A stretch of DNA of 64,000 bases from Palleronia sp963814835 (GTDB taxonomy: Bacteria > Pseudomonadota > Alphaproteobacteria > Rhodobacterales > Rhodobacteraceae). The position numbers and the translations under genes were made by a program. The stretch's first letter is position 1. Every line of letters begins with the position of its first letter. Below are positions 18,402 through 26,945 of this stretch, piece by piece. The notes under the pieces are model-generated. The model saw nothing but the letters and a program-made list of their open reading frames with translations. It was not told the origin of the DNA and did no database searches. Location of the stretch: the NCBI GenBank assembly GCA_963814835.1, contig CAWFEG010000003.1, positions 186,001 through 250,000 on the forward strand, written 5' to 3'.

Positions 18402-19088
18402 CTAGCCCAGGGAATAGCCCGCGCCGCGGACCGTGCGGATCAGGTCGTCGCCACCATGCCGGCCGAGCGCCTTGCGGAGCCGGCCGACATGGACATCGAC
18501 CGTGCGGCTGTCGACGAAGATGTCGCGCCCCCAGACCCGGTCGAGCAACTGCTCGCGCGACCAGACGCGGCCCGGCTTCTCCATCAGGGTGGAGAGGAGC
18601 CGGAACTCGGTCGGACCGAGCTTCAGCTCGTGGCCGTCGCGATGGACCCGGTAGGTCTCGGGATCGAGCGTGAGATCGGCGTAGGTGACCGCCTGCCCGA
18701 CGGCGGCGGGCCGGGTGCGACGCAGTTGCGCGCGGACGCGGGCCATCAGCTCGGCGACCGAATAGGGCTTGGTGACGTAGTCGTCGGCGCCGGTCTCCAG
18801 CCCGCGGACGCGGTCGCCCTCCTCTGTGCGGGCCGAGAGCATGATCACCGGGATCCCTGCGGCGGCGTCGCGGCGCTTGAGCTGCCGGCAGACCTCGATG
18901 CCCGAGACGCCGGGGAGCATCCAGTCGAGCACGACGATGTCGGGCGAGGTCTCGGCGAACAGGGTCAGGGCTTCGTCGCCGGTCCCCGCGCGGCTGACCT
19001 CGAACCCCTCGGCCTCGAGGTTGTAGGCCAGGATCTCGCGCTGGGAGGCTTCGTCCTCGACGATCAGGACATGCGGTCGGGTCGCCAT
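18402..19088 (-). CDS. phoB: Phosphate regulon response regulator PhoB
   Basis: This 228-residue OmpR-family regulator has a receiver domain with acidic pocket Glu11-Asp12, phosphoacceptor Asp55 (VVLDWMLPG) and conserved Lys in YVTKPYS. The C-terminal winged helix includes LGPTEFRLLSTLMEKPGRVWSREQLLDRVWG and DVHVGRLRKAL, the DNA-reading helix. It activates genes with Pho boxes when phosphorylated by PhoR. It ends the pst-pho gene run, 4 bases after phoU, and probably activates its own operon through the box at 24634-24661. Confidence 0.95.
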   Translation of the reverse strand: MATRPHVLIVEDEASQREILAYNLEAEGFEVSRAGTGDEALTLFAETSPDIVVLDWMLPGVSGIEVCRQLKRRDAAAGIPVIMLSARTEEGDRVRGLETGADDYVTKPYSVAELMARVRAQLRRTRPAAVGQAVTYADLTLDPETYRVHRDGHELKLGPTEFRLLSTLMEKPGRVWSREQLLDRVWGRDIFVDSRTVDVHVGRLRKALGRHGGDDLIRTVRGAGYSLG

Positions 19089-19092
19089 GGGA

Positions 19093-19806
19093 TCACGTCT
19101 CGAACTGTTCCACCGACGTCCGGTCGGCCTTGCGGCGCGCGGAATCGGGCGCGGATCCCTCGATCGTGTAGATCACGTGATCGGCGATGGAGGTGGTGTG
19201 GTCGCCCATCCGCTCGATGTTCTTGGCGATGAAATGCAGGTGCATGCAGGCGGTGATGTTGCGCGGATCCTCCATCATGTGGGTCAGGAACTCGCGGAAG
19301 ATCGCGGTATACATCTGGTCCACGTCGGCGTCGCGCTCGCGCACGTCGCGGGCGAGGTCCGCGTCGCGCTGGATGTAGGCATCGAGCACGTCATGCAGCA
19401 TCCGCTCCACCTCGCGGGCCATGCGGCGCACCGATTGCGGCGCGCCCTCGATGGTGGGCAGCTGCAGCAGGAGCGCCGTGCGCTTGGCCAGGTTCTTGGC
19501 GTAGTCGCCGATCCGCTCCAGATTGGTGGAGATCTTGATCACCGCCAGCACCAGCCGCATGTCGGATGCGATGGGCGCGCGCAGGGCGACGATCCGGGCG
19601 GACTCCTCGTTGAGCTGTTCCTCCAGCGCGTCGATGCGCTTGTCGCCGTCGCGGACCTTCTGCGCCAGCTCCTCGTCGCGGGTTTCCAACGACGTGGCGC
19701 TGTCGTGGATCGCCGCCTCCACCAGGCCGCCCATTTTCAGGACCATGGCCTGCAGCGCCTCGAGGTCGCGGTCGAACGCGCTCACGATGTGTTTGCCGTC
19801 GCTCAT
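19093..19806 (-). CDS. phoU: Phosphate signalling regulator PhoU
   Basis: This 237-residue all-helical protein consists of two three-helix PhoU repeats, each with the metal-binding E/DxxxD pattern: NLERIGDYAKNLAKR in the first and NIERMGDHTTSIADHVIY in the second. PhoU couples Pst transport state to inhibition of PhoR. Start 19806 (MSDGKHIVSAFDRDL) is the family start; the longer frame runs into pstB. It lies 11 bases after pstB. Confidence 0.94.
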   Translation of the reverse strand: MSDGKHIVSAFDRDLEALQAMVLKMGGLVEAAIHDSATSLETRDEELAQKVRDGDKRIDALEEQLNEESARIVALRAPIASDMRLVLAVIKISTNLERIGDYAKNLAKRTALLLQLPTIEGAPQSVRRMAREVERMLHDVLDAYIQRDADLARDVRERDADVDQMYTAIFREFLTHMMEDPRNITACMHLHFIAKNIERMGDHTTSIADHVIYTIEGSAPDSARRKADRTSVEQFET

Positions 19807-19817
19807 TCTCGCCTCCC

Positions 19818-20618
19818 TCAGCCGATCCGGCCGGTGATGTAGCTTTCGGTCCGCTTGTCGCGGGGGTTGGTGAAGATCTCGTCGGTGTCGCCGTATTCGA
19901 CGAGGTTGCCCAGGTGGAAGAAGGCGGTCTTCTGGCTGACGCGCGCCGCCTGCTGCATCGAGTGGGTGACGATGACCACCGAGTAGTTGTCCTTCAGCTC
20001 GTCGATCAGCTCCTCGACCTGGCCCGAGGCGATGGGGTCGAGCGCCGAGCACGGCTCGTCCATCAGCAGGATCTCGGGTTCGGTGGCCACGGCGCGGGCG
20101 ATGCAGATCCGCTGCTGCTGGCCGCCCGACAACCCGGTGCCCGGGGCGTCGAGCCGGTCCTTGACCTCGTCCCAGATCGCGCCGCGGCGCAGGGCCGTCT
20201 CGACGATCTCGTCCAGCTCGGCCTTGTTTCGGGCGAGGCCATGAATCCTCGGCCCGTAGGCCACGTTGTCGTAGATCGACTTCGGGAACGGGTTGGGCTT
20301 CTGGAAGACCATGCCGACCTTGCGGCGCAGCTGCACCGGGTCGATCCGCTTGTCGTAGATGTTCTCGCCGTCGATCTCGATCGTGCCCTCGATGCGGCAG
20401 ATGTCGATCGTGTCGTTCATCCGGTTGATGCAGCGCAGGAAGCTCGTCTTGCCGCAGCCGGAGGGACCGATGAAGGCGGTGACGGTCTTGTCGAGGATAT
20501 CGACGTCGACATCCTTGATGGCGTGGTTCTGGCCATAGTAGACCTGCACGCCCCGCGCCGAGATCTTGGTGTCGTTCATCGTCGTCTCTTGCTGTTCGGT
20601 GCGGTGGTCTTTCATCAT
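19818..20618 (-). CDS. pstB: Phosphate ABC transporter ATP-binding protein PstB
   Basis: This 266-residue ATPase has Walker A GPSGCGKTS, the PstB-typical LRCINRMND after it, Q-loop VFQKPNPFPKSIYDNV, signature LSGGQQQR, Walker B ILLMDEPCSALDP and switch His in VIVTHSMQQAARVS. It powers high-affinity phosphate import through PstC/PstA and takes part in signalling to PhoR. It begins 7 bases after pstA. A shorter start (MNDTKISARG, 13 residues in) is also possible. Confidence 0.95.
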   Translation of the reverse strand: MMKDHRTEQQETTMNDTKISARGVQVYYGQNHAIKDVDVDILDKTVTAFIGPSGCGKTSFLRCINRMNDTIDICRIEGTIEIDGENIYDKRIDPVQLRRKVGMVFQKPNPFPKSIYDNVAYGPRIHGLARNKAELDEIVETALRRGAIWDEVKDRLDAPGTGLSGGQQQRICIARAVATEPEILLMDEPCSALDPIASGQVEELIDELKDNYSVVIVTHSMQQAARVSQKTAFFHLGNLVEYGDTDEIFTNPRDKRTESYITGRIG

Positions 20619-20625
20619 GTAGCTC

Positions 20626-21951
20626 CTACCAGCGGCGTTCGAAGCGGCGTCGCAGCAGCACCGCGGTGATGTTCATGATCGCGAGGAACACGAGCAGGAC
20701 GATGATCGCGCCCGAGGCCCTCTCGAAGAAGGCCGGATCGGCGCGCTGGGTCCAGTTGTAGACCTGCACCGGCAGCGCCGAGGCGGGATCGAACAGACCC
20801 TCGGGCGGCGCCGCGGGATAGTCCTGCACGAAGGCGACCATGCCGATCAGCAGGAGCGGCGCGGTCTCTCCCAGCGCCTGGGCGAGGCCGATGATCGTGC
20901 CCGTGAGGATGCCCGGCGCGGCCAGCGGCAGGACGTGGTGGAACACCGTCTGCATCGGCGAGGCCCCCACCCCGAGCGCCGCCGCGCGGATCGAGGGCGG
21001 CACCGATTTCAGCGCCGCGCGGGTGGAGATGATGATCGTCGGCAGTGTCATCAGCGTCAGCACCAGCCCGCCGACGATGGGTGCCGAAAGCGGCAGGCCC
21101 ATGAAGTTGATGAAGATGGCGAGGCCGAGGATTCCGAAAACGATGGAGGGCACGGCGGCGAGGTTGGAGATGTTCACCTCGATGAGATCGGTCAACTTGT
21201 TCTTCGGCGCGAATTCCTCGAGATAGATCGAGGCGCAGACGCCGATCGGCAGTGCCAGGCAGAGCACGATCAGCATCATGTAGAGCGAGCCGACGATGGC
21301 GACGCCGAGGCCCGCTGCCTCGGGCTGGTTCTCGGAGGCGTCGGGCATGGTCAGGAAACCGGGATTGAGTTCCAGCCGCAGCACGCCCGCCTCGCGCAGC
21401 GTGTCGGCAAGCTGAAGTTCCTCGGGGCTCACACGGCTGTCGCGTTCGGCCGATTCCATGGTGACGCGACCCTTGAAATAGCCGTCGATGCGGCCGTCGG
21501 CGAGAAACTGGAAGGTTCGGGAGACGCGACCCTCGTCGCGGTTGTCGAGAGCCCAGCCCCGCACCTCCGAGCCGGCGTCGCCGCCAACGAGATTCATCGC
21601 GCGTTCGACCGACACCTCCTCGGAGACGCCCGCGGATTCGAGCGCGGCGCGCATGTTCGCCGCGATGATGCCGCGATAGGCCGATGTCTTGAGGACCGAG
21701 CTCTCGGCCTCCTCGATCTGTTCGGAGGTGATGCTGACGTCGAACTCGAAGACGGTCTGCCGGAAGGCGCCGAGGCCATTGGTGAGGATCGAGATCAGGA
21801 GGATGACGAGGAGGAGGATCCCCACCCCCACGGCGCATTGCCCATAGGCGCGGAACCGCTTCTCGGCCGCGTAGCGCTTGCGGGTGCGTTCGTCGAGAAC
21901 CGCGAGGGAGCCGCTGGACCCGGTCCCTCCGGGGGAGGTTGCATCGGTCAT
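20626..21951 (-). CDS. pstA: Phosphate ABC transporter permease PstA
   Basis: This 441-residue protein is far longer than E. coli PstA (about 296). One N-terminal helix (about 37-60) is followed by a periplasmic-type domain of about 140 residues (FEFDVSITSEQIEEAESS through ELNPGFLTMPDAS), then the permease core with the EAA-like loop AALGVGASPMQTVFHHVLPLAAPGI. The large extra domain is common in alphaproteobacterial PstA. The start overlaps the pstC stop in ATGA at 21948-21951, indicating translational coupling. Confidence 0.93.
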   Translation of the reverse strand: MTDATSPGGTGSSGSLAVLDERTRKRYAAEKRFRAYGQCAVGVGILLLVILLISILTNGLGAFRQTVFEFDVSITSEQIEEAESSVLKTSAYRGIIAANMRAALESAGVSEEVSVERAMNLVGGDAGSEVRGWALDNRDEGRVSRTFQFLADGRIDGYFKGRVTMESAERDSRVSPEELQLADTLREAGVLRLELNPGFLTMPDASENQPEAAGLGVAIVGSLYMMLIVLCLALPIGVCASIYLEEFAPKNKLTDLIEVNISNLAAVPSIVFGILGLAIFINFMGLPLSAPIVGGLVLTLMTLPTIIISTRAALKSVPPSIRAAALGVGASPMQTVFHHVLPLAAPGILTGTIIGLAQALGETAPLLLIGMVAFVQDYPAAPPEGLFDPASALPVQVYNWTQRADPAFFERASGAIIVLLVFLAIMNITAVLLRRRFERRW

Positions 21952-23408
21952 TCGTACTGCTCCCGGTATCTGCGCACGATGTAGAGCGCCAGGACGTTCA
22001 GCGCGAGCGTCATGACGAAGAGGGTCAGCCCGAGGGCGAAGGCGACGAGGGTTTCGGGCGAGTTGAAATCGGTATCGCCGGTCAGCTGGCTGACGATCTT
22101 GACGGTGACGGTCGTCATCGCCTCGAACGGGTTGAGCGACATCCGGGCCGCGGCCCCTGCCCCCAGGACCACGATCATGGTCTCGCCGATGGCGCGGCTG
22201 GCGGCCAGCAGCACCGCGCCGACGATGCCGGGCAGCGCGGCGGGCAGCACCACCTGGCGCACCGTCTCGGACTGGGTGGAGCCGAGCGCGTAGGAGCCGT
22301 CGCGCAAGGATTGCGGCACCGCGTTGATGATGTCGTCGGACAGCGAGGAGACGAAGGGGATCAGCATGATCCCCATGACGAGGCCGGCGGTCATCACCGA
22401 GGCGGAGGAGTTCCCCAGCCCCATCGGCTGGGCGAAGTAGTCGCGCAGGAACGGGCCCACGGTGATCAGCGCGAAGAGGCCGTAGACGATGGTGGGGATC
22501 CCGGCGAGCACCTCGATCAGCGGCTTGGCCACGGCGCGCAGCCGCGGCCCGGCATATTCGGAGAGGTAGATCGCCGAGAACAGGCCGATCGGCACCGCGA
22601 CGAGGAGCGCGATCAACGAGATGTAGAGCGTGCCCCAGAGGAGCGGCAGCATGCCCAGATCGGAGCCGCCCTGGAAGCGCGGGTTCCAGTTCGTGGAGAA
22701 GAAGAACTCGGTCCAGGAATACTGCGAGAAGAAGGATCCGGTCTCGAACAGCATCGACAGGACGATGCCCACGGTCGTCAGGATCGCGACCAGGGCGGCC
22801 GCCATCAGCAGGATCAGGATGGCCCTCTCGACGCTGGCGCGGGCGTTGACGTCCTTGTTCGCGCGCAGGACGGCGAGGGCGAACCCGGCCGCCGCCACGG
22901 CGAGGACCGCGACCGCCATCGCGATCCGGCCGACCTGCTCGACGCGGAACCAGAGCTGGCCGGCGTTCAGCGCCATCTGGCTCGGCTCGCCGCCGATCGC
23001 GATTCCGAGATCGGCGAGACGATCCCGGACATTGGTGGCATCGACGCGCATCGACATCGCCTCGTCCATGGAGATGCCGCCTGACTGAACCGCCATCTGG
23101 AGGCCGGCGGCGATGCGGCGGACATCGGCCATGATCAGGCTGCGCTGGCCCTCGTTCTGCACCGCGCCGTCGGGGATCGATCCGGAGACCCATTGTTCCA
23201 GGACCACGGGCTGCAGCAGGATCCAGGCGCCGAGGAGGAACAGCGCCGGCACCGCCGTCAGGATCACGGCATTCGTGCCGTAGGTTCCCGGCAGGGAGTG
23301 CAGGTCGCGCATCCGGCCCCCGGCCGAGGCGAGCGCGCGGCGCCGGGACGTCACGTAGCCGATGGCGGCGAGGACGATGACGATGGCAAGGAGCCAGTAT
23401 GTCGGCAT
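21948..23408 (-). CDS. pstC: Phosphate ABC transporter permease PstC
   Basis: This 486-residue long-form PstC has two extra N-terminal helices (about 3-20 and 50-72) with an intervening periplasmic segment, then helices near 170-190 and 200-230 and the permease core containing the EAA loop ALGSTQSETVRQVVLPAALPGIVGAV. Start 23408 (MPTYWLLAIVIV) is chosen because GGAG lies closely upstream; a longer frame adds a non-hydrophobic 13-residue lead. It overlaps pstA by 4 bases. Two hairpins separate it from pstS. Confidence 0.93.
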   Translation of the reverse strand: MPTYWLLAIVIVLAAIGYVTSRRRALASAGGRMRDLHSLPGTYGTNAVILTAVPALFLLGAWILLQPVVLEQWVSGSIPDGAVQNEGQRSLIMADVRRIAAGLQMAVQSGGISMDEAMSMRVDATNVRDRLADLGIAIGGEPSQMALNAGQLWFRVEQVGRIAMAVAVLAVAAAGFALAVLRANKDVNARASVERAILILLMAAALVAILTTVGIVLSMLFETGSFFSQYSWTEFFFSTNWNPRFQGGSDLGMLPLLWGTLYISLIALLVAVPIGLFSAIYLSEYAGPRLRAVAKPLIEVLAGIPTIVYGLFALITVGPFLRDYFAQPMGLGNSSASVMTAGLVMGIMLIPFVSSLSDDIINAVPQSLRDGSYALGSTQSETVRQVVLPAALPGIVGAVLLAASRAIGETMIVVLGAGAAARMSLNPFEAMTTVTVKIVSQLTGDTDFNSPETLVAFALGLTLFVMTLALNVLALYIVRRYREQYE

Positions 23409-23434
23409 GGCGCTCTCCGGGGCGTCAAAAGGCA

Positions 23435-23493
23435 GGCACGGCCCCACCTCGAGGCCGTGCCGTCTGGGGGACGGGTCGGCGTGTAGCCGACCC
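23435..23493 (-). terminator. Two hairpins between pstS and pstC
   Basis: Reading on the minus strand after the pstS stop, the first hairpin (arms at 23473-23480 and 23486-23493, GGGTCGGC with GCCGACCC, 5-base loop) is followed by a second (GGCACGGCC 23435-23443 with GGCCGTGCC 23453-23461, 9-base loop). There is no T-run. Such intercistronic stems usually stabilise the pstS message or reduce read-through, giving more binding protein than permease. Confidence 0.5.
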
Positions 23494-23504
23494 GCGGGGC
23501 GGTG

Positions 23505-24551
23505 TCATTCCTCGGACATGGTGGTCTCGTTCTCGACCTTCTCGCGGGTCTGGGCCAGCTCGGGATCGGGCACCAGGCCGTAATTGGCGAGCGGGCCGCC
23601 GGGGCCGGCCACCTCGTCCGCGACGAAGAACATCGCGTATTCCTTCAGGCCCGGGATGACGCCGATATGCGGCTTCTTGACGTAGAAGAAGAGCGGCCGC
23701 GAGACCGGGTATTCGCCGGTGGAGATGGTGTCGGTGTTGGGCTCCACCCCGCCCATGGTGGCGACCTTCAGCGAATCGGTGTTGTTCTCGTAGAAGGCCA
23801 GTCCGAAGACGCCGACGCCGTTGGGGTTCTGGTTCAGCCGGTTCAGGGTCTCGGTGTAGTCGCCCTGGATCTCGACCGCGGCGCCGTCGTTGCGGATCTC
23901 CATGCAGGTGGCCTCGGCGGCTTCCTCGTCGCCGCCGTTGATCTCGAGGATCTGCTCCATGGCGCCGGAGGCCTCGCAGCCGGCGAGGATCACGTTCTCG
24001 TCGAAGACCTCGCGCGTGCCGTGGTTGGTGCCCGGGATGAAGGTCAGGATCTCGACATCGGGCAGCGAGTCGTCGACCTCGGACCAGTTCGCGTTCGGGT
24101 TCTGAACCATCTCGCCGTCCTGCGGGATCTCGGCGGCCAGGGCGTTGTACCACTGCTGGGGCTCGAAGGCGGTGAAGTCGGGGCCGTCGATCTGGCTGGC
24201 GAAGACGATGCCGTCATAGCCGATGCGGACCTCGATGATGCCATCCACGCCGTTGGCGCGGCAGGTCTCCAGCTCGCTGTCGCTGATCGGGCGCGAGGCG
24301 TTGGCGACGTCGATCGTGCCCTCGCCCACGCCCTCGCAGAACTGGCGCAGACCGGCGGAGGAGCCGCCCGACTGCACCACGGGCGCGGCGAAATCGGTGT
24401 TCTCGGCGAAGGCCTCCGCCACGATGGAGGCGTAGGGCAGCACGGTGGAGGAACCGGCGACCTGCACCTGCTCGCGGCTTTGGGCGCCGGCGATGGCAGT
24501 GGTGGCAGCCAGTGCCGCCAGCGTTGTCGCGGTGGTCTTGAGGACGGACAT
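23505..24551 (-). CDS. pstS: Phosphate-binding periplasmic protein PstS
   Basis: This 348-residue protein has a signal peptide (MSVLKTTATTLAALAATTAIAG, cleavage near AGA-QS). The binding-protein signature VQVAGSSTVLPYA and the phosphate-binding NASRPISDSE and TNHGTREVF loops match the SphX/PstS type. Start 24551 is set by the signal peptide; the longer frame would bury it. It is the first gene of pstSCAB-phoU-phoB, with a three-repeat Pho box about 85-110 bases upstream of the start. Confidence 0.93.
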   Translation of the reverse strand: MSVLKTTATTLAALAATTAIAGAQSREQVQVAGSSTVLPYASIVAEAFAENTDFAAPVVQSGGSSAGLRQFCEGVGEGTIDVANASRPISDSELETCRANGVDGIIEVRIGYDGIVFASQIDGPDFTAFEPQQWYNALAAEIPQDGEMVQNPNANWSEVDDSLPDVEILTFIPGTNHGTREVFDENVILAGCEASGAMEQILEINGGDEEAAEATCMEIRNDGAAVEIQGDYTETLNRLNQNPNGVGVFGLAFYENNTDSLKVATMGGVEPNTDTISTGEYPVSRPLFFYVKKPHIGVIPGLKEYAMFFVADEVAGPGGPLANYGLVPDPELAQTREKVENETTMSEE

Positions 24552-24633
24552 GTGAACTCCTGTGACGTTCCGTTCCGGGGCCGCGTCCCGTTGCGGCCTC
24601 GAGCGTGATCTAGGCGGGCCCGGAGTCACCATT

Positions 24634-24661
24634 GTAACGTCCTTGTAACACTTCCATGACA
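24634..24661 (-). promoter_or_regulatory. Pho box (three 11-bp-spaced repeats) upstream of pstS
   Basis: On the minus strand the units TGTCAT, TGTTAC and CGTTAC begin exactly 11 bases apart (plus-strand 24656-24661, 24645-24650 and 24634-24639). This matches the PhoB site logic of CTGTCAT-type repeats with 11-bp period, and gives two overlapping 18-bp boxes. The site lies in the 126-base gap between phoR and pstS, so PhoB control of the pst operon is the natural reading. Confidence 0.8.
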
Positions 24662-24677
24662 TGTGACCGCCCCGGCG

Positions 24678-25703
24678 TCAGCCATCGCGCGGCAGCTGGA
24701 CCGCGAAGGTGCTGCCCTGGCCCGGCGCGGAGGTGATGCGGAGCCGGCCGCGATGCCGCGAGACGATGTGCTTGACGATGGCGAGGCCGAGCCCGGTCCC
24801 GCCGACCTCGCGCGAGCGATGCGTGTCGACCCGGTAGAACCGTTCCGCCAGGCGCGGCAGGTGGATCTCGTCGATGCCCGGGCCGTCGTCGATCACCTGG
24901 AGCGAGACGCCGGGTCGGCGCAGGTCGGGCAGATGCGCGGCGCGCTCCAGGCGAATCTCGACGCGGGCGCCGCCATACTTGATCGCGTTCTCCAGCAGAT
25001 TGGTCACGACCTGGCGCAGCTGGTCGGGGTCGCCGGGGATCTCCGTCGACGCGTCGGCGTCGGTCACGACCAGGGCGGTCCCGGCCGCCTCGGCCGTGTC
25101 CCGCAGCATGTTGGCGACCGACCGCACGATCAGCGCGATGTCGACGCGCTCGCGCGGGCGCAGGCGCTCGTCGGCCTCCACCCGGCTGAGCGAGAGCAGG
25201 TCCTGAACGAGGCGGTTCATCCGCTGGCCCTCGCGCTCCATGATGGCGAGGAAGCGGTCGCGCGCCGCGGCGTCGTCGCGGGCGGGGCCGCGCAGGGTCT
25301 CGATGAAGCCGATCATCGCGGTGAGCGGCGTCTTCAGCTCGTGGCTGACATTGGCGACGAAATCGCGCCGGATCTGCCCGGCCTCCTCGGCCGCGGTGCG
25401 ATCCTCGAAGGTGACGAGCGCGGCGTCGCCCGCCCGGCGGGCATGGGCGGTCCACGCCGTGTCCTGCCGGCCCTGTCGACCGAGGAAGCGCGCGCTGCGG
25501 GGCCGGCCGTCGGCCAGCGTGCCTTCGACCGCCTCGGCCAGTTCCGGCTGTCGCAGCCCGATGACGAAGCTGCGGCCCTCCAGCCCGGCGCCGAGCAGCG
25601 CGCGCGCCGCGTCGTTAACGATCTCGATCCGTTGCGTGCGCCCGATCAGGACCGCCGGGAGCGGCAGCGCGTCGAGGAGATCGGCGGCCTCGGGAGGCGA
25701 CAT
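24678..25703 (-). CDS. phoR: Phosphate regulon sensor histidine kinase PhoR (soluble form)
   Basis: This 341-residue kinase has a PAS-like domain (about 8-100), a dimerisation/phosphoacceptor segment with His121 (FVANVSHELKTPLTAMIGF), N box LLENAIKYGG, G1 DDGPGID, F box region RFYRVD and G2 GGTGLGLAIVKH. There is no predicted membrane helix, unlike E. coli PhoR, so it should read the Pst/PhoU state through the PAS domain at the membrane surface or in the cytoplasm. It lies upstream of pstS, before the Pho box, and only 3 bases from the preceding PLP gene. Confidence 0.9.
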   Translation of the reverse strand: MSPPEAADLLDALPLPAVLIGRTQRIEIVNDAARALLGAGLEGRSFVIGLRQPELAEAVEGTLADGRPRSARFLGRQGRQDTAWTAHARRAGDAALVTFEDRTAAEEAGQIRRDFVANVSHELKTPLTAMIGFIETLRGPARDDAAARDRFLAIMEREGQRMNRLVQDLLSLSRVEADERLRPRERVDIALIVRSVANMLRDTAEAAGTALVVTDADASTEIPGDPDQLRQVVTNLLENAIKYGGARVEIRLERAAHLPDLRRPGVSLQVIDDGPGIDEIHLPRLAERFYRVDTHRSREVGGTGLGLAIVKHIVSRHRGRLRITSAPGQGSTFAVQLPRDG

Positions 25704-25706
25704 CGC

Positions 25707-26945
25707 CTAGTCGGTCGCCGCATGGATCGCGGCCTCGATCTCGTCCAGGATCAGCTCCGGCGGCTCGATCCCGACGGAGACGCGGAACGTCCCCTCCTCG
25801 ATCCCGAGCGCGGCGCGGGCCTCGGGCGACATGGCGCGGTGCGACGAGGTGGCGGGATGGCTGATCGTGGTGGCGACGTCGCCGAGGGTGGGCGCGAAGG
25901 CGATGTTCTCGGCCGCGGCAACGAGAGCGTTGGCCGCCTCCCGCCCACCTTTCAGCGTGAAGGTCACCATGTTGCCGCAGCGGGTGCCGAGAAGCGCCAC
26001 GGCGCGGTGGTGATCGGGGTGGTCGGGGCGGCCGGGATAGGTGACGGAGGCGACCCCCGGCATCTCGGACAGCCGGTCGGCGAGCCGCGCGGCGTTCGCC
26101 TCGGCCCGGTCGTAGCGCAGGTCGAAGGAGAACAGTCCCCGCTCGGCCAGCCAGCAGTCGAACGGGCTGGGCGTCAGGCCGAGGGTGATGGCGAAGGTGC
26201 GGATGCGCTCGCGGAGATCGGCGTCGCGGGCCGCGACATAGCCCAGGGTGGCGTCGGAATGGCCCGCGAGCAGCTTGGTGATCGAGTGGATCACGATATC
26301 GGCGCCGTGGTCGAAGGGCCGGATCGCGCGGGGCGTGGTGAAGGTGTTGTCGACGGCGAGCAGGATCCCCCGCTCCTTCGCCAGCCGGGCGATGCCAGCG
26401 AGGTCGGCCACCCGCAGCATCGGGTTGGAGACAACCTCGATCAGGATCATCCGGGTCTCTGGGCGAATCGCCTCGGCCACCGCCTGCGCGTCACCGGCAT
26501 CGACCTGGCTCGTGGCGATGCCGAGGCGGGGCAGTTCCTCGGCCATCATCCGCTGCGAGCGGCCATAGAGGCGGTCGGCACCGATGACGTGGTCGCCGGA
26601 TTTCAGCACGCCCAGCAACGCCGCGGTGACGGCGGACATGCCCGACCCGGTGACGAGGCCGCCCTCGGCCCCCTCCAGCGCGTCGATCTTCCGCGCCAGC
26701 ACCGTCGCGTTCGGATGCCCCTCGCGGGCATAGGTGTAGCCGGCCTCCCTGCCCTCGTAGATCGAGTCGAGCGCGTCGGGGCCGGCGGAGCCATAGACCA
26801 CCGAGGGCTGGATCGGGGTGGCGAGCGCGCGTCCAGTGCCCTCGGGCCAGGGCGTGCGGCGCACGGTGGTGGTGGCGGGCGCGGGTTCGGGGGCGGGCAG
26901 CGCGCGGGGGCCGCCGACCCCGAACAGGCGGGAGAACAGGCTCAC
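25707..26945 (-). CDS. Trans-sulfuration family PLP enzyme (cystathionine gamma-synthase/beta-lyase-like)
   Basis: This is a 412-residue protein with a GTG start at 26945, supported by AAGGAG directly upstream. Cys/Met metabolism family features are YTYAREGHPNATVLARKIDALEG, GSGMSAVTAALLG, the aspartate in LAVDNTFTTP, and the PLP lysine in HSITKLLAGHSD. C-terminal TSHR-like SSHRAMSPEARAALGI and LRVSVGIE-like FRVSVGIEPPE are diagnostic. Family members cleave or form C-S bonds of cystathionine, methionine or homocysteine precursors; the exact substrate is not decided by sequence. A Pro/Ala-rich 30-residue lead precedes the fold. The start overlaps the gamma-carbonic anhydrase stop. Confidence 0.85.
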   Translation of the reverse strand: MSLFSRLFGVGGPRALPAPEPAPATTTVRRTPWPEGTGRALATPIQPSVVYGSAGPDALDSIYEGREAGYTYAREGHPNATVLARKIDALEGAEGGLVTGSGMSAVTAALLGVLKSGDHVIGADRLYGRSQRMMAEELPRLGIATSQVDAGDAQAVAEAIRPETRMILIEVVSNPMLRVADLAGIARLAKERGILLAVDNTFTTPRAIRPFDHGADIVIHSITKLLAGHSDATLGYVAARDADLRERIRTFAITLGLTPSPFDCWLAERGLFSFDLRYDRAEANAARLADRLSEMPGVASVTYPGRPDHPDHHRAVALLGTRCGNMVTFTLKGGREAANALVAAAENIAFAPTLGDVATTISHPATSSHRAMSPEARAALGIEEGTFRVSVGIEPPELILDEIEAAIHAATD

